From Rhodothermia bacterium (lineage in GTDB: Bacteria > Bacteroidota > Rhodothermia > Balneolales > Natronogracilivirgulaceae): a stretch of DNA of 9,642 nt. How positions within the stretch are numbered: the stretch's first letter is position 1; every line of letters starts with the position of its first letter. Location: positions 1-9,642 of the forward strand of contig SKUI01000066.1 in NCBI GenBank assembly GCA_007122185.1, read 5' to 3'. A model generated the notes under the pieces. It was not told where the DNA came from. It saw only the letters and a list, made by a program, of their open reading frames with translations, and did no database searches. This document shows positions 7,170 through 9,642 of the stretch, in pieces. Both the position numbers and the translations under genes were made by a program.

Positions 7170-7664
7170 ATGATTACTGCAACACTGCGATCCAATCCAA
7201 AATTTCTTGCAACCGTTGAGATAGCCGAGCACTTGCAGATTTTGGATGAACCTGTATCCCTCGGAGGTAACAATCAGGGACCCACACCGGTACAAAACGT
7301 CTATTCAGCGCTGGCTGGCTGTATATGCATGACTCTGAGAATGTATGCAGACCGAAAAAAAATACCGATGCAGCAAGTGCGGGTTCAGGTTAATGCCGAA
7401 AAAAAATCCGTCGAACAGGACGATGAGCGCTTTATGGATAAACCCTGGATGATTGATAAAGGAAAGGTCCGCTTTATTCACGCAGATATTGAGGTTGTGG
7501 GAGACATAACTGACGAACAACTCCAAAAGCTTGATGTCATCGCGGGTAAATGTCCTGTACACAAAATGTTGAAACATGGTGCCATGATCACACATGAGAC
7601 CAATCTCGCCGGACAGAAAGAGCAGTCAAAGGCGGAACATGCAGAGAGCGGTTCGTACGGATGA
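7170..7664 (+). CDS. OsmC/Ohr-superfamily protein
   Basis: The 164-residue protein matches the OsmC-like fold in length and motifs. These are GGNNQGPTPVQNVYSALAGC ending in Cys51, with Cys53 two residues later, the following helix TLRMYADRKKI, and KCPVHK with Cys128 and His131. In OsmC and Ohr relatives the two motif cysteines reduce organic peroxides. The GxxxxGPTP-ALAGC pattern is closer to the broad OsmC-like (YhfA/YrhE-type) branch than to classical Ohr, so the peroxidase role is likely but not certain. Residues 148-164 are a polar tail beyond the family core. The ATG has an A-rich leader (CCTTCCAAAAAA) and no Shine-Dalgarno. The gene is divergent from the sirtuin and convergent with the acyl-CoA dehydrogenase gene. 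Confidence 0.9.
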   Translation: MITATLRSNPKFLATVEIAEHLQILDEPVSLGGNNQGPTPVQNVYSALAGCICMTLRMYADRKKIPMQQVRVQVNAEKKSVEQDDERFMDKPWMIDKGKVRFIHADIEVVGDITDEQLQKLDVIAGKCPVHKMLKHGAMITHETNLAGQKEQSKAEHAESGSYG

Positions 7665-7698
7665 GGAGAGGCATGTTCGGGAGCGCATGTACGTAACC
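7650..7698 (+). other. Stem-loop straddling the OsmC stop codon
   Basis: GGTTCGTAC (7650-7658) pairs with GTACG-T-AACC (7689-7698), leaving one bulged T at 7694. The stop codon (7662-7664) lies in the loop. It has no U-tract after it, so it is not a classical intrinsic terminator; it could protect or end the mRNA. The pairing may also be chance. Confidence 0.35.
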
Positions 7699-7720
7699 TA
7701 CTGCATTGATGCCATGGTTT

Positions 7721-7762
7721 TACGGATACAGTTAATAATTATACGGATAGAGCTAATAATTA
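7721..7762. repeat. 21-bp tandem duplication (two copies)
   Basis: Copies at 7721-7741 and 7742-7762 match at 19 of 21 positions. Both begin TACGGATA and end TAATAATTA; the differences are C/G at position 9 and T/C at position 12. The repeat lies in the spacer between the convergent OsmC and acyl-CoA dehydrogenase genes. Confidence 0.93.
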
Positions 7763-7824
7763 CAGATCACAACTGATGGCTGTACAGTTATAACCGAGTG
7801 GATTCAGGCTGATATTGCAGCATA

Positions 7825-9318
7825 TTACACGAAGGCAAACCAGTCACCATCCGATCCGATCGACTCGGCGGGCTCTGTACCGGCAACAGCATTCATTGCG
7901 GACAGCATCTTCTGAATGTCTGCAGACAACACATCCAGGGCATTTTGTGTCAGGTTATTCTGAAAACCACGCTCGCCGAGCTGAATTACCATGTTCATTG
8001 TTATGGCATATCCAAGCATTTTACCCAGTATTACCTGTTTTCTCTGACTCAGGGTCTGGTCGACCGAAAAGTCTGTAAAAGAACGAAGATATTCCGAGGC
8101 CTTGCTGGTCAGCTCATAGTCTTTCAGGTAACCATAAAGCGAACTGAAGCCGGACTTTTTCATTTTTTTAATAACGGATTCCGTTATCTGCTGATAAAGA
8201 ATATCATTGGAACCCTCGAATATCTGAAACGGCCGGCTGTCAATGATACCACGTCCAGCCATATGGTCCAGCCGGTATCCTTTGGCACCCACGAGCTGCA
8301 GGAAAGACTGGGCGGCATCCTGCATCATATCCGTCACAACAGATTTGATGGCATTTGCCGGGACATCCTCCATTGATAAATCTCTCGAAATCGGGGCGTT
8401 TTCACTGGTATAGCGGCACATCGCTGCGCAAGAAGTAAACCAGGACTGAATCCGGACGATACGTTCCTTGACCTGATCATAATGAAAAAGGCTTTTACCA
8501 CCCACATTCCGGCTGGTTACATGCGCAAGCGTATCATCGGCTACGCGATGCAGAAATCCCATGGCCATGCCGGGAAATTGCAACCGGCTTCTGTGAAGCA
8601 TATCCAGCATCAGTTTAATTCCTGTGGATGGGGGTTGCAGCCGGAATGATTCGGGTATATGTGTGTTTATCCGATTTCGGCCGTATGGAAGCATATACAA
8701 GCCAAGGTTGTCAAAGTATTCCTGAACTTCCACGCCCGGGTTTCTGGAATCATGGATAAAAAAGTCGATATCCCTTGCAAGGGAACCGTCTTTCTTTTTC
8801 TGTCGGGCTGTAAGCAGCCAATAATCAGCCCAGCCTGTCAAGCCGGCCCAGTGCTTGGTGCCTTCCAGCTTGTATCCATCATCATGGACCCGGTAGCTGG
8901 TCTGCATATGCAGGGCATCTGAGCCGAATCCTGGTTCCGTGATCATGAGTCCACCCATAGCTTGCTCATTGGCAAAGCGGGGCAGTATTTCAGATGCAAC
9001 GGAATCTTCGGCATACCGCGTTACGGGCTGAATGAACAGGGCGCCATTAATTCCCATCATCAGGGATAGCGGCAGGGACTCATAAGAGGACGCTTCAAGC
9101 ATACTCAGGCATTGGCTTACATCACCGCCATAACCGCCGTGTTCCCTGGATATAAAAACATTGAGCGGCCGGCATTGAATCACATCCCTCATCAGCATCG
9201 GAGGCACGCCACGATGCAAACTGACAACCTTGTGATTCTGTGGTTCCCGAAACAGTTTTCGCAGGGTGGCGCGATAGTGAGCGATAAACTCTTCAAATGA
9301 GTGAAAGCCGTTGTTCAT
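7825..9318 (-). CDS. Acyl-CoA dehydrogenase family protein
   Basis: The 497-residue protein (from the ATG at 9318) is a FAD-dependent acyl-CoA dehydrogenase. The N-terminal helical domain contains REHGGYGGD. The family signature MITEPGFGSD lies at about 125-134, the beta domain around EGTKHWAG, and the C-terminal helical domain contains QLVGAKGY and FQIFEGSNDILYQQ. Glu368 of that last motif is at the position of the catalytic base in medium-chain-type enzymes, so the enzyme should be active. About 110 residues follow this motif, making the protein longer than the common 380-400-residue form. The exact substrate (fatty acyl-CoA or another acyl thioester) cannot be told. A GTG at 9369 would extend it by 17 residues, but the ATG at 9318 has a purine-rich leader and fits the family better. 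It is convergent with the OsmC gene and stands alone. Confidence 0.92.
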   Translation of the reverse strand: MNNGFHSFEEFIAHYRATLRKLFREPQNHKVVSLHRGVPPMLMRDVIQCRPLNVFISREHGGYGGDVSQCLSMLEASSYESLPLSLMMGINGALFIQPVTRYAEDSVASEILPRFANEQAMGGLMITEPGFGSDALHMQTSYRVHDDGYKLEGTKHWAGLTGWADYWLLTARQKKKDGSLARDIDFFIHDSRNPGVEVQEYFDNLGLYMLPYGRNRINTHIPESFRLQPPSTGIKLMLDMLHRSRLQFPGMAMGFLHRVADDTLAHVTSRNVGGKSLFHYDQVKERIVRIQSWFTSCAAMCRYTSENAPISRDLSMEDVPANAIKSVVTDMMQDAAQSFLQLVGAKGYRLDHMAGRGIIDSRPFQIFEGSNDILYQQITESVIKKMKKSGFSSLYGYLKDYELTSKASEYLRSFTDFSVDQTLSQRKQVILGKMLGYAITMNMVIQLGERGFQNNLTQNALDVLSADIQKMLSAMNAVAGTEPAESIGSDGDWFAFV

Positions 9319-9642
9319 ACTATTATTTTCAGAATGCAAAATCACAGGATTACGATAAGACAGGAACACTTCATTGGTCCTATATTTTGATTATACAGGT
9401 AGATAGGAATATATCATTATTTAATATTCTATAGAATCGATAATATGCGTTTTTTTCATTAATTCAAGGGTTTTCGATGTTATTCTGTGACTTGCAAGGG
9501 ATTTGTTCCGAGTGCCGGCCTGGGGTGCGGGTTGTGTGGGACCGGAGTTCCCTTGTAAACGCGAAGCGGCCCGCAGTCGGCCAGAGGGGAGGTCTGGCGG
9601 GCTGCGGGCCGCTCTGGTAGTGGGGGGGGCAGATAAAAAAAA
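9319..9642. other. Gene-free right edge: AT-rich promoter region followed by a GC-rich structured block
   Basis: No coding region is visible. Positions 9370-9480 are strongly AT-rich and probably hold the acyl-CoA dehydrogenase promoter. TATAAT on the - strand (9395-9390) is a candidate -10, 71 bp from the ATG, with no good -35. A perfect 12-bp palindrome, ATTCTATAGAAT, lies at 9426-9437 and may be an operator. From about 9505 the sequence becomes GC-rich and contains two long imperfect stem-loops (9492-9558 and 9565-9613). It ends with runs of eight G and eight A. Confidence 0.6.
9565..9613. other. Long GC-rich hairpin
   Basis: AGCGGCCCGCAG (9565-9576) is exactly complementary to CTGCGGGCCGCT (9602-9613). 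The stem continues inward through a T-G wobble and a C-G pair, a single G/G mismatch (9579/9599), and GCCAGA (9580-9585) with TCTGGC (9593-9598), closing on a 7-base loop. That is about 20 pairs in 49 bp. Neither side has a T-tract, so a simple intrinsic terminator is unlikely. It could be part of a structured RNA or a repeat element. Confidence 0.75.

Noticed and set aside
7643..7698. Resemblance to group II intron domain V (GAGCGGTTCGTACGG...)
   Set aside because: The GAAA loop and the two-base bulge of domain V are absent, and no reverse transcriptase or other intron domains are nearby.
7594..7776. 60-codon + strand frame ending with repeated Ile/Leu-rich residues
   Set aside because: The repeated residues come from the 21-bp tandem duplication and its first part is the OsmC gene in another frame.
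9319..9369. GTG start at 9369 giving 17 extra residues on the acyl-CoA dehydrogenase
   Set aside because: The extension has no family-like content, and the ATG at 9318 has a purine-rich leader like other starts in the window.
9521..9545. G-quadruplex-like G runs (GGGG, GGG, GGG, GG)
   Set aside because: The fourth run has only two G, so at best a weak two-layer structure; the alternative stem pairing seems stronger.

Overview
This window looks like an ordinary chromosomal stretch from a member of the Bacteroidota or the wider FCB group. Base composition is close to balanced and coding density is high. A Balneolota/Rhodothermota-like lineage is my best guess, and that is an inference. Three things support it. 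None of the eight gene starts has a convincing Shine-Dalgarno sequence, and several have A-rich leaders instead. The M23 peptidase carries an HxC active-site variant that I associate with Bacteroidota homologues. The sirtuin lacks the zinc-binding cysteines. I see no mobile element, CRISPR array, rRNA or tRNA.

Left part (181-5191, all + strand): four genes separated by short gaps. First is a membrane-anchored SGNH hydrolase with a helix-turn-helix-like N-terminus and C-terminal TPRs. Second is a probable lipoprotein M23 peptidase that should act on peptidoglycan. Third is a classical short-chain dehydrogenase/reductase. Fourth is an exported glycine-zipper protein of unknown function that is visibly built from two copies of a helical hairpin. 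Three of the four act at or beyond the cytoplasmic membrane, so an envelope theme is plausible, but the gaps of 58-135 bp do not prove an operon.

Middle part (5306-7077, - strand): a YxxR-type sirtuin and, 239 bp downstream of it, a second SGNH-family protein in which three of the four signature catalytic positions are substituted. An OsmC-family protein (7170-7664, +) is divergent from the sirtuin across a 92-bp AT-rich control region that contains a perfect 7-3-7 inverted repeat.

Right part: an acyl-CoA dehydrogenase (7825-9318, -) convergent with the OsmC gene, followed by a 324-bp gene-free stretch. That stretch changes abruptly from AT-rich to GC-rich and contains two long imperfect hairpins.

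Three unrelated short tandem repeats (period 13, 16 and 21 bp) sit in the three consecutive gene-end spacers between 5.2 and 7.8 kb. I found no clearly new multi-gene system. The items most worth a second look are the apparent SGNH pseudoenzyme, the duplicated glycine-zipper protein, the tandem repeats at gene ends and the structured GC-rich block at the right edge.
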